In this document: positions 10,178 to 20,369 of the stretch, in pieces | Position numbering within the stretch: position 1 is the first letter of the stretch | Layout: each line of letters opens with the position of its first letter | NCBI RefSeq assembly: GCF_014698755.1 | Contig: NZ_JACJTO010000004.1 | Coordinates: 99,225-163,224, forward strand | DNA length: 64,000 bases | From: Aphanizomenon flos-aquae FACHB-1287 | Lineage (GTDB): Bacteria > Cyanobacteriota > Cyanobacteriia > Cyanobacteriales > Nostocaceae | Direction: 5' to 3' | Notes under the pieces: generated by a model | Seen by the model: the letters and a program-made list of their open reading frames with translations, nothing else | Told to the model about the DNA's origin: nothing | Database searches by the model: none | Program-made: the position numbers and the translations under genes

Positions 10178-12829
10178 TTACGCCAATTTATCTAAATAAG
10201 GGCTAACATCAACAGCTAATTTTCGTCCTAATTTCAGTAATTGACGACATTGGATAGTTTCTGCTTCATTGTCAATACTGGTAATCCGGGGCAATATTTG
10301 ACTGTGTAAACAACTCCAGTAAAGTTCTTGACAATGTTTTAAACTCATGCCTAAGTGTAATTGATGACCAACATCAATTAATCGTTCTAACCGTTGAATA
10401 TCTGCATCTATCTTACTATTGGCATCATACAACAATTGCCACAATAAACGGACTATTAATTGTTCGATGATACGGTTGCCATTGGGGATATTTAATTGAC
10501 AACGCAGATGTTTAGCCTCAGTAGCGATCGCTTCCAATTCTACAATCAAATTCCAGCTTAATTGCAAATCAGTAATATCTTGTTCTAGAGATTTCAAAGT
10601 TGTCAGACAACGATAGCCCAAAGCAATTTCCGCTGCTACCTGTAATTCTCGTGGTACTTCCAACTCATCCCGATGAAAAGCCATAATTACACCGTAATTA
10701 TCACGATAAGCCTGAGTATATAACTGGTCTAAACGTGCCAGTGTTTCCTGACTCAACAACCGCATAATCCGGTGACGTTCTTCCGCAAATAAAGTCTGTA
10801 AACTAAAAGTATCATCTCCGAACAATTGAGTCATCACCAAAATCAGATGAGCGATACTAGCTTGTTGTAGGGCTGTAAATAGCTTTTCTTTAACTTGACT
10901 ATAGTTACGTCGTCCTGCAAACTTTTGAATACAGCAATGAAAATCCCAACCACCCAAATGCAGTACAGCAAATACTAAACTTTCACTTTCCCAAGTAATA
11001 TCTGACACTAGCTGCAAATGCCCCACAGCCATAGTCAATAGTCCCAGACTTTGCTTATGATAATCTAGCTCATGAGTGGTATAGCAGTAAACACGCTGAT
11101 GATGATTATGGGAGAGCTTATCTGTCTCTTTTCCAGGAACAGTATTTTGGTGATGATTAAATAGGGAAGTAATAGCATAATGAGCAGCAACTTGTTTAAA
11201 GTCAATTTGGGCAGTTAGCACCAACTGACGATATATTTCCGCCCCATTTTTAAACTCTTCCACATTACTAGGAGCTAAACCCAAACGTTCAATAAAACCC
11301 CTTTCTAATTGTATACCTGCCACATCTCCGGCTAATTCTAGAGCCCGGGAGGCATAGCGTAAAATCTGTGTTCCCTCTGGACGAGAAATTTCCTCAAAAA
11401 ACCAACCGCAACTGGTGAACATCAATAAAGAGTGACGCTGCATTTCCAATAAACGTAAAGCTTCTACCTGTTCAGCAGCTTGGAGTTTGCGAGTTTGATG
11501 GTGGGATAGAAAGCGATTAATATTTGCGGGAGTGCGATCACTGATAATACGAATATATTCGTCCCTTGCTTGCCAAGGATCACGAAATAAAACGCCGCCA
11601 TATTCCTCATAGACATCAATTAACTGATCCCGCAGCCAATTTAGAGCATTGCGTAATGGCCGCCGCCATTTTTGATGCCACACACCCCCTTCACCACCAC
11701 AACCACAATCATCTTGCCATCTATCCACACCATGAGCGCAACTCCAAGCTGTTACAGACTTTAATTTTACTTCCCAAGAAGGAGGATTTAAACTCAAATA
11801 ATGGGCAAAATTGGTTACAGTCCAACCATGACGGGGAAACTCACCAATAAAAGCATAGGCTAAAGTCTTTTCTGTTCCCTTTTTGTGATGTCCAAAGGTT
11901 TCCCCATCAGTAGCTACGGAAATTAATTGGGACTGACGATGATCCCCACGAATCGCCGCCCCAATCCGTCCCGCAAAATGATGGGAATTGTAGACCACAT
12001 CACTAAAGCCCATATCCCGCGAAATTGGACCATCGTAGAAAAAGATATCAATATAGGGCGTTGATTTTTTTATAGACTTGTCGCTATTCAAATAACAACG
12101 ATAAGGACGAGTTGGATCAATTTGATTACCCCCCACTTCATGCCATTGACTATCAGAATCATCCTCTGTGGGGATAGGACGGCAACGCTGGGCTTGAGAA
12201 GGAGCTAAAATGATAAATTTAATGTTTTCTGCTACCAATGCCTCTAAGGTGGCATAATCTACGGCTGTTTCTGCCAGCCACATTCCTTCGGGATCACGGC
12301 CAAAGCGAGAACGGAAATCTTCCTTACCCCAGCGAATTTGTGTATATTTATCCCGTTCATTGGCTAGGGGGAGGATAATATGATTATATACTTGAGCGAT
12401 CGCATTCCCATGACCATGCAAGCGATCGCAACTTTGAGCATCAGCCTCCAAAATCCGCTGATAAACCTCCATATCATGACGTTCTAACCACGACATCAGC
12501 GTTGGACCAATATTAAAGCTCATGTATTCATAATTATTGACAATCTTCACAACTTCGCCCCGGTCATTTAAGACCCTAGCAAAGGCATTAGGACGATAAC
12601 ACTCCCAATGAATACGTTCATTCCAGTCATGAAAAGGACTAGCACTAGGTTGACGTTCAATGGCATCAAGATAAGGATTTTCTCTAGGGGGTTGATAAAA
12701 ATGACCATGAACCGTCACATAAATACCCTGAGCAATTTTCAGGGGATCATGTTCAGGACTAGATTTAGCCTCTTGATCTAATGGTAATATTGAGCCAAAA
12801 CTACTTGGTATTTCCGCAGCCGAAGTCAT
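10178..12829 (-). CDS. Glycoside hydrolase family 57 protein with DUF3536
   Basis: The 883-residue protein belongs to the GH57 (alpha-amylase/mannosidase-like) family, with DUF3536 covering the central and C-terminal parts. The N-terminal catalytic region shows VHGHFYQPPRENPY at about residue 38, NEYMSFN-like text near residue 103 and the candidate acid region ATDGETFGHHKKGTEK near residue 305. Family members are cytosolic enzymes acting on alpha-glucans or maltodextrins; the exact reaction of the DUF3536 subgroup is not established to my knowledge. There is no signal peptide. A link to glycogen metabolism is an inference from the family. The gene stands alone on the minus strand, with STRR repeats upstream. 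Confidence 0.87.
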   Translation of the reverse strand: MTSAAEIPSSFGSILPLDQEAKSSPEHDPLKIAQGIYVTVHGHFYQPPRENPYLDAIERQPSASPFHDWNERIHWECYRPNAFARVLNDRGEVVKIVNNYEYMSFNIGPTLMSWLERHDMEVYQRILEADAQSCDRLHGHGNAIAQVYNHIILPLANERDKYTQIRWGKEDFRSRFGRDPEGMWLAETAVDYATLEALVAENIKFIILAPSQAQRCRPIPTEDDSDSQWHEVGGNQIDPTRPYRCYLNSDKSIKKSTPYIDIFFYDGPISRDMGFSDVVYNSHHFAGRIGAAIRGDHRQSQLISVATDGETFGHHKKGTEKTLAYAFIGEFPRHGWTVTNFAHYLSLNPPSWEVKLKSVTAWSCAHGVDRWQDDCGCGGEGGVWHQKWRRPLRNALNWLRDQLIDVYEEYGGVLFRDPWQARDEYIRIISDRTPANINRFLSHHQTRKLQAAEQVEALRLLEMQRHSLLMFTSCGWFFEEISRPEGTQILRYASRALELAGDVAGIQLERGFIERLGLAPSNVEEFKNGAEIYRQLVLTAQIDFKQVAAHYAITSLFNHHQNTVPGKETDKLSHNHHQRVYCYTTHELDYHKQSLGLLTMAVGHLQLVSDITWESESLVFAVLHLGGWDFHCCIQKFAGRRNYSQVKEKLFTALQQASIAHLILVMTQLFGDDTFSLQTLFAEERHRIMRLLSQETLARLDQLYTQAYRDNYGVIMAFHRDELEVPRELQVAAEIALGYRCLTTLKSLEQDITDLQLSWNLIVELEAIATEAKHLRCQLNIPNGNRIIEQLIVRLLWQLLYDANSKIDADIQRLERLIDVGHQLHLGMSLKHCQELYWSCLHSQILPRITSIDNEAETIQCRQLLKLGRKLAVDVSPYLDKLA

Positions 12830-12898
12830 ATATTTTTACCCAAATAAATTTGCAATTTTGTAGAATATTCCTACTATATCTACCTTTCTACAATTGGT

Positions 12899-12945
12899 CG
12901 TCAGTTGTCAGTGGTCAATTGTCAGTGGTCAGTTGTTGGTTGTTT
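12899..12945. repeat. Heptamer short tandem repeat tract (STRR)
   Basis: The tract alternates GTCAGTTGTCAGTGGTCA-type heptamers between the divergent GH57 and cax genes. It is the same repeat family as at 5901 but in the opposite orientation. Confidence 0.8.
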
Positions 12946-13071
12946 GTTGAAAACAATTAAAAAATAACTGACTTACCCATTACCAATTTCATCTCCGACA
13001 GATATGATAAGTATTCAAATGCACATGATATTTTAGCCATTGTGTAGAAATCCCTTAAACTAAAGGTAAAA

Positions 13072-14154
13072 ATGTCAATCAAGAACATTATTTTCAGCGT
13101 GCTGCTGCTATTTATACCCATATCCTTAGCAGCCCACTTTTTAGAATGGGGAGACCTGATAGTTTTCATCACCGCAGCCTTAGCTATTCTCCCCCTAGCA
13201 GCTTGGATGGGAACTGCTACGGAAGAAATCGCCGTAGTCGTCGGACCAGGAATAGGCGGGTTTTTAAACGCAACTTTTGGCAATGCTACAGAATTGATTA
13301 TTGCCTTAGTTGCCCTGAACGCAGGTTTAATAGATGTCGTCAAAGCCAGTATTACTGGATCAATTATTAGTAACTTACTCCTAGTTATGGGTTTATCCAT
13401 GCTATTAGGGGGAATCCGTTACAAAGAACAAACATTTGAATCAGTTGTAGCACGGGTAAATGCTTCCTCCATGAATTTGGCAGTAATTGCTATTTTGTTA
13501 CCAACAGCAATGAACTATACCTCCATCGGTATTAGCGAAACAACGGTGCAGAATCTTTCCCTAGCTGTGGCTGTGGTCTTAATTCTAGTTTACGGCTTAA
13601 CACTACTATTTTCTATGAAAACTCATGCTTATTTGTATGAAGTTGGTGTAGCAGAAATAGAGGCACAAGAGGAAGTTACCCATACAAAACCAAATATCTG
13701 GTTATGGAGTGGTGTCCTTTTAGTTTGTACTCTGTTAGTTGCCTTTGAGTCAGAATTATTAGTTGGCTCTTTAGAAGTCGCTACATCTAAACTAGGCTTA
13801 AGTTCACTATTTACTGGCGTAATTTTAGTTCCCATTATTGGTAATGCTGCTGAACACGCTACCGCAGTCACTGTAGCTATGAAGAATAAAATGGATCTTT
13901 CCATGTCTGTCGCTGTGGGTTCAAGTATGCAAATTGCCCTATTTGTGGCCCCAGTTTTAGTAATTGCCGGTTGGGTAATTGGTCAACCAATGGATTTAGA
14001 TTTTAACCCCTTTGAATTAGTAGCTGTTGCTGTATCAGTTTTAATTGCTAATAGCATTAGTTCTGATGGTAAATCTAATTGGTTAGAAGGAACATTACTC
14101 CTAGCAGCTTATACTGTCTTGGGTTTTGCCTTCTACTTCCATCCAGTTACATAA
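13072..14154 (+). CDS. cax: Calcium/proton exchanger (CAX family)
   Basis: CAX proteins are membrane antiporters that export Ca2+ in exchange for H+. The 360-residue protein has about eleven hydrophobic segments. It carries both alpha-repeat signatures: GGFLNATFGNATELIIALVAL around residue 62 and IIGNAAEHATAVTVAMKNKM around residue 258. The two repeats are separated by an acidic loop (VAEIEAQEEVTHT) near residue 193, as expected for this family. It has its own upstream region with STRR and a strong downstream terminator, so it is a single-gene unit. Homologues in cyanobacteria act in salt and calcium tolerance; that role is inferred here. Confidence 0.95.
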   Translation: MSIKNIIFSVLLLFIPISLAAHFLEWGDLIVFITAALAILPLAAWMGTATEEIAVVVGPGIGGFLNATFGNATELIIALVALNAGLIDVVKASITGSIISNLLLVMGLSMLLGGIRYKEQTFESVVARVNASSMNLAVIAILLPTAMNYTSIGISETTVQNLSLAVAVVLILVYGLTLLFSMKTHAYLYEVGVAEIEAQEEVTHTKPNIWLWSGVLLVCTLLVAFESELLVGSLEVATSKLGLSSLFTGVILVPIIGNAAEHATAVTVAMKNKMDLSMSVAVGSSMQIALFVAPVLVIAGWVIGQPMDLDFNPFELVAVAVSVLIANSISSDGKSNWLEGTLLLAAYTVLGFAFYFHPVT

Positions 14155-14243
14155 GGTATGGGTTAATTACATTGTACCACCGTGGTAATCTCTTTCCTTA
14201 ATTTCTGGCAAGTACCACAACAAATTTATTAAAGATTTGATCC

Positions 14244-14271
14244 TCCCAATCTCATCAATTGGGATTTTTTT
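14244..14271 (+). terminator. Rho-independent terminator of cax
   Basis: The stem TCCCAAT pairs perfectly with ATTGGGA around a seven-base loop and is followed at once by seven T residues. It lies 90 bases beyond the cax stop codon in the right orientation. Confidence 0.85.
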
Positions 14272-14737
14272 ATCCTCTAACTAGCCTTAAATACGGTCAT
14301 TTTGCTTGATTCCTCTATTTATTTACGTCGGGAGGGAATAGAAAGAATATGAGCGTGTACTGAGTTTTATTCCCAAACAAAGAGGAGTTCTATATTTGAT
14401 TTAATATGTTAACTCTCTCAAGATAGATGACTAAAGTTAATAATTATTATAGTCTCAAATCAAATCATCCTTCTGATATAAATCACTAGATTGATTAAAA
14501 GGATCTTTCCTGACAATTCCAATTCAATGTAATACTCTTCCGTTAAATAAATGTTGGATTAACTGGCAATATCACCCAAAATTATCAAGTATGTTATTGG
14601 GTTATAGAGTCTCTTCGTTATGAAATAAAAGAACTCTACCCCCAACTACCTCCCAATATTAAACGAACAAACAACTTATGGCAACTGACAAACAGTTACT
14701 AGCAATTCTCAATGTATCTTGATCATGATCTTTAAAA
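14272..14737. other. Intergenic region before the peptidoglycan-binding gene
   Basis: This is an AT-rich region of about 465 bases without a coding ORF that I can support. It follows the cax terminator and should contain the promoter of the next gene. No repeat family seen elsewhere in the window is present. Confidence 0.5.
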
Positions 14738-15283
14738 ATGACTGACATCGGACTAATATTGAATCTAAAACCACCAAACATGACCTATTTTCTCCTACAA
14801 AGGGTCTTTACCTTAGAAAATGGTGTCCGTCTAAACAATTATCAATCAAATAAGTTAAATATTGATCCTCAAATCACACCACCAGAATTTACTCAAACAC
14901 TTAGCCCCTCTCCTACTCATTATTCAAAGCTTTCATTTCGACGGTATAAAATTCTTGAGGAAATAGCACAAAAACATAAGTCCGTCAATTCTTTTGAATT
15001 AGCTGATGCTGGTAATATCCCCTTGGTAGGGAAAAGAGGTATTCAGGTATCAATAAAATATGGAGAAACTGATAACAAAACCATGCCTGTAATTGCCTTT
15101 GGTAGTTCAGGTATATCTGTCAAAATTTTACAAAAACTGTTAATTTGTAATGGTTATGGAGTACCCCCTGATGGACTTTTTGGACCAATGACGGAAAGTG
15201 CTGTGAAAGCTTTTCAAAATCGTCGCCGTCTCCCAATAGATGGGGTCGTTGGTCAAAAAACTTGGTGGGAACTAACAATCTAA
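14738..15283 (+). CDS. Peptidoglycan-binding domain protein
   Basis: The C-terminal 65 residues (about 117-181) form a PG_binding_1 domain: GSSGISVKILQKLL, then GLFGPMTESAVKAFQNRR and DGVVGQKTWWEL. The first 115 residues match no family I recognise and show no clear signal peptide or lipobox, which is unusual for a wall-binding protein. The export route, if any, is therefore unclear. At 181 residues it has a single binding repeat and no catalytic domain. The upstream DNA is AT-rich; the chosen ATG has no strong ribosome binding site and a downstream ATG at residue 14 is possible. An STRR tract begins directly after the stop codon. Confidence 0.8.
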   Translation: MTDIGLILNLKPPNMTYFLLQRVFTLENGVRLNNYQSNKLNIDPQITPPEFTQTLSPSPTHYSKLSFRRYKILEEIAQKHKSVNSFELADAGNIPLVGKRGIQVSIKYGETDNKTMPVIAFGSSGISVKILQKLLICNGYGVPPDGLFGPMTESAVKAFQNRRRLPIDGVVGQKTWWELTI

Positions 15284-15287
15284 TTTG

Positions 15288-15350
15288 TCAGTTGTTAGTT
15301 GTTAGTTGTCAGTTGTTAGTTGTCAGTTGTTAGTTGTCAGTTGTTAGTTT
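15288..15350. repeat. Heptamer short tandem repeat tract (STRR)
   Basis: About nine heptamers alternate GTCAGTT and GTTAGTT. The tract starts at the stop codon of the peptidoglycan-binding gene and separates it from convergent map. Confidence 0.9.
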
Positions 15351-15390
15351 TTAGTAATTATCCCAACTATAAAAATCATAAAAATCATAG

Positions 15391-16224
15391 TTAAAGATTA
15401 TTTCTATCAGTTAAAATTTCATAACCACTATCTGTAACTAATACAGTATGCTCAAACTGAGCAGATAAAGCATTATCGACTGTTACCGCAGTCCATCTAT
15501 CAGCTAAAATTCTAGTATTTTTAGAACCAGCATTTAAAATCGGTTCAATCGCTAAAGTCATCCCTGAACGTAATTTTACATTTGGTATCTCACGAGTCCG
15601 ATAGTTAAAAACCGCTGGTTCTTCATGTAAATTTCTACCCACACCATGACCAGTAAATTGCTCCACCACCGTAAAACCATTGGCTTTTACATGATCTTCA
15701 ATTGCACCCGCAATCTCTGTCAAATGTACACCAGCCTTTACCTGTTCAATCCCTTTGTATAAAGATTCCTCAGCTATTTTAATTAGTCTCCCAGCTTCAT
15801 CAGTGACATTCCCGACAGCAATAGTAATACATGAATCACCGTGAAAACCTTGGTAGTAAGCTCCTGTATCAACTTTTAAAACGTCCCCACTCCGAATTAT
15901 CTTTTTAGGGCTGGGAATCCCATGGACAACCTCATTATTAATACTAGAGCAAATAGAGGCGGGAAAACCATGGTATCCTTTAAAACTAGGAGTTGCATCC
16001 ATTTCCCGGATACGTTTTTCAGCATAAGCATCTAAATCAGCCGTGGTCATTCCTGGTTGCACTAGCTCAGAAATTTCTTTGAGGACAGTTGCGACAATCT
16101 TAGCTGATTGCCGCATAATTTCGATTTCGCGGGGTGATTTAATTTCAATCCCTCTCCGTTGTTGTTTTTCGGGTTTTGGCTCGACTGGCTGCGAAAGTAG
16201 GCTGGTGAAAATATTCATCATCAA
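15391..16224 (-). CDS. map: Methionine aminopeptidase, type I
   Basis: MetAP removes the initiator methionine from nascent proteins in the cytosol. All five metal ligands of the family are visible: Asp119 (LKVDTGAY), Asp130 (FHGDSC), His193 (TGHGVGR), Glu227 (LAIEPIL) and Glu258 (FEHTVL). A family His is present at HGFPASIC. The 277-residue protein has a 25-residue basic N-terminal extension ([14 protein letters not shown]) before the usual start of the fold. ATG codons at residues 2 and 3 are alternative starts. It is a single gene; cyanobacteria usually carry several map paralogues. Confidence 0.96.
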   Translation of the reverse strand: MMMNIFTSLLSQPVEPKPEKQQRRGIEIKSPREIEIMRQSAKIVATVLKEISELVQPGMTTADLDAYAEKRIREMDATPSFKGYHGFPASICSSINNEVVHGIPSPKKIIRSGDVLKVDTGAYYQGFHGDSCITIAVGNVTDEAGRLIKIAEESLYKGIEQVKAGVHLTEIAGAIEDHVKANGFTVVEQFTGHGVGRNLHEEPAVFNYRTREIPNVKLRSGMTLAIEPILNAGSKNTRILADRWTAVTVDNALSAQFEHTVLVTDSGYEILTDRNNL

Positions 16225-16754
16225 ATTTAGGAATGATTGGTGCTTTACTGATTAAGTGTGAAGTTGTTGAGATTTATTGCCAAAAATATCTATATTTACG
16301 TTAACTTATTTTTGCGTCTTTAGGAAAACACAGATATTTATCCGGTTAATTCTGGTCTATGTCAACAAACGGACATAAATGATTATCTATTACAATTAAT
16401 TTGTCCCCATTTTTGTGGTTGGTATTCTTATGGGCCGCACAGACGGGGGAAATACTAGGGGTGTGGAGAAAATTTTGGAGAAGCTTAAAAGGTAAGAGGA
16501 GTAAGGATTACAGCGATTTAGAGTAGTTTTTTTGGAGAAAAATTTGTCCGTAACTCAAAAAATTCACAAATGGGGGGGTAAAACGTCTAAATAGTGTGGG
16601 GTATGTTATCGGAAGCACCCTCTAAACTATAACTATATATTTAGTGCTATCGCTTAATCTTGTAGAGTTAATAAACTAACCCACCACATTGTATTAGACT
16701 TTAATTAAGTGATTAATCATGGTTGAATAGATATTTAGACCTTACACTTATCTG
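16225..16754. other. Intergenic region between map and the M16 peptidase
   Basis: These 530 bases lie upstream of map and beyond the 3' end of the M16 gene, both on the minus strand. I see no ORF with coding character. A G-rich run of seven G follows CACAAAT near 16572 and is roughly complementary to a TTTGTCCCCATTTTTGTG stretch near 16400. A structured RNA is therefore possible but unproven. Confidence 0.4.
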
Positions 16755-19595
16755 TCATAATGCTTCTTTGATGTTTCTATGGATAAGAATTGGTGGACCC
16801 GCTGTCACAACAACAATTTTATCAGCGTGAAGCAATTCACGAGCAGCCTGATTAACTTGACTTAAGTTAACTTGTTCTATTTTACTAATAAATGATTGCA
16901 ATTCTATCTGATTCAAACCATAAACCTCATTCATGACCATTTTCTGGCTTAACTGTTCAGGATTGGCTAAGGAAATATTATAATTGCTGATTAAATTGCG
17001 TTTTGCTGTCTCCACCTCCCTTGCTGTCACACCTTGTTGATGAACTTGTTTTAAAAGGTTACGGGTACTGGAAATCGCTTTCCTTGTGTCTTCTGGACTA
17101 GTTTGCATTTCAATCAGAAATATACCAGCATTCTTACCTGTAATGAAATTACTATAAATTCCGTAGGTTAAGCCTTGATGGTCTCGCACTTCCGCCCCCA
17201 GTCTACTCGATAATGTATCACCTCCGAGAATTTGATTCAATACCATTGCCGCATAGAATCGTTTATCTTGACGACTAATTCCAGTATAACCCATATAAGT
17301 AATCGCTTGGGGTTTACCAGATACAACAGGATTAACACTAATTACATTTTTTGGCATCTCCACTTTGGGATATTTTACCATTGGTGGTTTACCTTTAACT
17401 TGCCAATCTCCTAATTGTGTTTGAATGAGCGATCGCACTTTGTTAACATCAAAATCGCCTACAATTGCTAAAACTGTGGTATCAGGACGATAATGTTGTG
17501 CTTTAAATCTCATTACGTCTTGACGTTGAATCTGTCCAATGCTTTCCGCTGTTGGAAAAGTATGTAATGGGTGTTTTCTCGGATAAATAGACTGAACAAA
17601 GATACGATTTGCTACCTTATCAGGATCATCCAAATCGGAATTTAAAGAAGTTAAAGCTTGTTGCAGTGAAAGCTTAAACTCCTTTTCTGGAAATGTACTA
17701 TTTATCATCACATCTGTCAACGTTCCCAACAAAACGGGTAAATCTACCGCTAAACTACTACCTTTAATCCGTACACCCTCAAGAGAAGCTTCAAAGTTCA
17801 AATTCGCGCCTTTTGCCTCTAATTCTCCAGCAATAGTTCCCATATCTTTGGTTTTCGTGCCATTCATCAGATTTGTTGCTACTAAGGACGCTAATCCTCC
17901 TTGATGATCTGGCTCAAATTCGGTCCCAGCTTTAATATATCCGCTTAAAGTTACTGTTGGTGTGGTTGTATCTGGTAGTAGTAATATACGTAATCCATTA
18001 GCCAATTGTAATTGCTGAGGTATTTGTCTTTTCTCCGTTTTGGGTAATATATCTAAAGGTGGTAAATATTTCTTAACTTCTGTCGGAACTACGGCCACAT
18101 CAACAGCAAAATCCTCTTGTATTGGTGTTGAATAAGATAAACTTCGACTTGTTTCTACTGATTTAGTAGGTTCAAAAAATCCGACTTTCCTGGATTCTGG
18201 TTGCAAGTATTTATTGATGACTTTAATTACATCACTAGCTTTAACCTTCCGAATATTCACTAAGTGATTTTCTGTATACTGGTAATTATTCGTCGTAATT
18301 TGATCATTACCCAATTGCATAGCTTGACTAGTAATATCACGAGCATTTAAAATCACTGAAGCCGTGATTTGAGTTTTTGCTCGTTCCACTTGTGCCTCTG
18401 TCACACCGATTTTAGCAAGTTTCTCCAAAGACTTGATGATTGCTACATCAACCTTAGTTAAATCCTGATTTTCCATACCAGTAACCAATATTTCATACCA
18501 ACCACCTGCCCGTAAACTAGCTACATTGCCAGAAATATCACTAGCTAAACCCGATGCTACCAAATTCTGATATAAGTAAGAATTTTTACCCGCAGTTAAA
18601 ATATAATCCATAACTTCCAGAGCAGGAATATCCGGTTGATTGATTGGAGGAAGTGGATAAATCAGTTTTAGTAATGGGTTTCCCCCCGGTTCTTGCAATT
18701 TAATCGCAGGTGTAGGAGTAGTATGAGGAGATGCAATTGTGAGATTATGGGGTGAATATTGGCCTTTAGGGATTTTACCAAAAATAGCTTGGACACTTTT
18801 CAAAGTTGCTGCGGTGTCAAAATCTCCGACAATGACCAAAACAGCATTATCAGGACTATAGAACTTTTGGTAATATTCTCGCACTTGGTCAACCGTGAAT
18901 TTTTCCACATCAGCCTTCGTGCCACCAACTGGTAATCTATAAGCATGATGAGGAAAAGTAGACATCATTACAGCACGATTTAGCCTATATTCTGGACTAT
19001 TTTCATAACCCTGTAATTCAGAAATAACCACTCGCTGTTCACTAGCTAATTGTTGAGAATCTATCAGCAAATTTTTCATCCTATCGGCTTCTAATGTCAA
19101 TAGGGCGGTGAGTTTATCCCGTTCCGCAGTATTATAATATGCAGTTTGGTCATAACTGGTAAAAGCATTAGAATCACTACCTAAAGCATTAAATAATCGC
19201 CCGAATTGAATAGGACGATTGTTAGTACCTTTAAACATAATATGTTCTAATTGATGAGCAATACCATTAACTCCAGGTGCTTCTTGACCTGAGCCAAATT
19301 TGTACCATAGCTGGACTGTCACCACAGGAGCATTATGAACCTCCTTAGTGATCACAGTTAACCCATTATTGAGAACTGTTTTCCGAACATTTGCTGTAAT
19401 GGCGAGATTTAATATTTCTTTAGTGACTGGTGTTTTATGAGATTTTTCTGGATAGGAATTGTGATAACGGGTGGAAAAATACACCCCTTCTCCACTTAAA
19501 GCAGCATCGTGATTGAACACAAAAGCCCCTATTACCCAGATACTCAAGATAACTAAAGAAAAGCGATGTCGTTGTGCGGTCGAGAAAAAAGACAT
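16755..19595 (-). CDS. M16 family zinc peptidase, two-half fusion
   Basis: The protein is a 946-residue inverzincin metallopeptidase. The N-terminal half holds the zinc site HQLEH (His114, Glu117, His118) with a downstream glutamate in VVISELQGYE. The C-terminal half repeats the fold from about residue 525 without the zinc motif, as expected for a fused active/inactive pair. A hydrophobic segment at residues 12-28 suggests a signal anchor, hence a periplasmic or membrane-attached enzyme. Most bacterial M16B enzymes are made as two separate half-size proteins; single-chain versions such as PqqL are known. The substrate is unknown; peptide or signal-peptide degradation is plausible. Confidence 0.92.
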   Translation of the reverse strand: MSFFSTAQRHRFSLVILSIWVIGAFVFNHDAALSGEGVYFSTRYHNSYPEKSHKTPVTKEILNLAITANVRKTVLNNGLTVITKEVHNAPVVTVQLWYKFGSGQEAPGVNGIAHQLEHIMFKGTNNRPIQFGRLFNALGSDSNAFTSYDQTAYYNTAERDKLTALLTLEADRMKNLLIDSQQLASEQRVVISELQGYENSPEYRLNRAVMMSTFPHHAYRLPVGGTKADVEKFTVDQVREYYQKFYSPDNAVLVIVGDFDTAATLKSVQAIFGKIPKGQYSPHNLTIASPHTTPTPAIKLQEPGGNPLLKLIYPLPPINQPDIPALEVMDYILTAGKNSYLYQNLVASGLASDISGNVASLRAGGWYEILVTGMENQDLTKVDVAIIKSLEKLAKIGVTEAQVERAKTQITASVILNARDITSQAMQLGNDQITTNNYQYTENHLVNIRKVKASDVIKVINKYLQPESRKVGFFEPTKSVETSRSLSYSTPIQEDFAVDVAVVPTEVKKYLPPLDILPKTEKRQIPQQLQLANGLRILLLPDTTTPTVTLSGYIKAGTEFEPDHQGGLASLVATNLMNGTKTKDMGTIAGELEAKGANLNFEASLEGVRIKGSSLAVDLPVLLGTLTDVMINSTFPEKEFKLSLQQALTSLNSDLDDPDKVANRIFVQSIYPRKHPLHTFPTAESIGQIQRQDVMRFKAQHYRPDTTVLAIVGDFDVNKVRSLIQTQLGDWQVKGKPPMVKYPKVEMPKNVISVNPVVSGKPQAITYMGYTGISRQDKRFYAAMVLNQILGGDTLSSRLGAEVRDHQGLTYGIYSNFITGKNAGIFLIEMQTSPEDTRKAISSTRNLLKQVHQQGVTAREVETAKRNLISNYNISLANPEQLSQKMVMNEVYGLNQIELQSFISKIEQVNLSQVNQAARELLHADKIVVVTAGPPILIHRNIKEAL

Positions 19596-19731
19596 ATCTT
19601 TGGCGATTAGATATATGTAATTTAAGTTACATACATTGATGGACTAGAAAAATTGGCAAATGTTTCTGCACCTCATAGAAACTAAAAATACCTGTAGGTT
19701 AGATTCAGCGACATAGCGACCTAACATGAGT

Positions 19732-19777
19732 GTTGGGTTATGACTTGTCACATTTCGTGAATATGCTTTAACCCAAC
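19732..19777. repeat. Dispersed inverted repeat GTTGGGTTA/TAACCCAAC
   Basis: Two nine-base arms are perfectly complementary around about 28 bases. The related pair TTGGGTT/AACCCAA occurs at 46602-46627. The family is a common intergenic palindrome of cyanobacteria. Confidence 0.7.
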
Positions 19778-19867
19778 CTACAAATCAATGTTTTTCCACA
19801 TTGGAAAAGGCATTGTCAAAGGGAAGAGTATTGTATCACTCAAAAAGCATTAATAATAATTTTCAGC

Positions 19868-20290
19868 CTATTTATTCAAAAACCGTAAAAATTCTAGAGG
19901 TAAACCATCAAAATCAGCGATAAACGCGACTTCTAAGATATTATCACCGATTTGCTGCTGTGTAGGCTCTAAAAGAATCTTCAGAGGTGGTAAATTTTCT
20001 ATCGCAGCTAACCGTATTTTTAAACTTTCTAACCAAGTGGGTAAATCTGGTGTAATCTGACTTAGATCAAAAGCTAGATGATAATAACCGACATAATGTT
20101 CATCATCAAAAGCATCTGGGGCTGGTTTGGGTTGGGGAATTTGGATAAGTTCAATTCGGGTATCTAAACCTTCCAACCAGCAAGCTAGAGTATAACCAGT
20201 AGTAAAGCGCTCACCCACCGTAAACCCTAGCTGTTCATAAAAAGCGATCGCTAAATGGATATTTGCTGTTCTAATAGAAGCATGATGCAT
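19868..20290 (-). CDS. VOC (glyoxalase/bleomycin-resistance) superfamily protein
   Basis: The 140-residue protein has one VOC module. It begins HHASIRTANIHLAIAFYEQLGF and ends with NILEVAFIADFDGLPLEFLRF, the paired beta-alpha-beta units of the fold. The first histidine and the C-terminal glutamate positions are consistent with a metal site, but I cannot assign a reaction. It is cytosolic, without a signal peptide. It is probably transcribed with the gene upstream (TIGR02652-like) across an 80-base STRR-containing spacer. Confidence 0.82.
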   Translation of the reverse strand: MHHASIRTANIHLAIAFYEQLGFTVGERFTTGYTLACWLEGLDTRIELIQIPQPKPAPDAFDDEHYVGYYHLAFDLSQITPDLPTWLESLKIRLAAIENLPPLKILLEPTQQQIGDNILEVAFIADFDGLPLEFLRFLNK

Positions 20291-20311
20291 AATTTTCTCA
20301 GTTATTGGTCG

Positions 20312-20362
20312 TCAGTTGCCAGTTGTTAGTTCCTTCTGTCACTGACCACTGACCACTGACAA
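20312..20362. repeat. Heptamer short tandem repeat tract (STRR)
   Basis: GTCAGTTGCCAGTTGTTAG-type units on the left face ACTGACC units on the right, giving a potential hairpin. It lies between two co-oriented minus-strand genes. Confidence 0.8.
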
Positions 20363-20369
20363 CTAAATA

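Noticed and set aside
12957..13400. 147-codon minus-strand ORF opposite the start of cax
   Set aside because: It is antisense to the clearly coding cax gene and its protein has no domain features.
20145..20165. A GTTCAATTCG tRNA-arm-like string
   Set aside because: It lies inside the VOC coding sequence and has no flanking acceptor or anticodon arms; no tRNA was found in the window.
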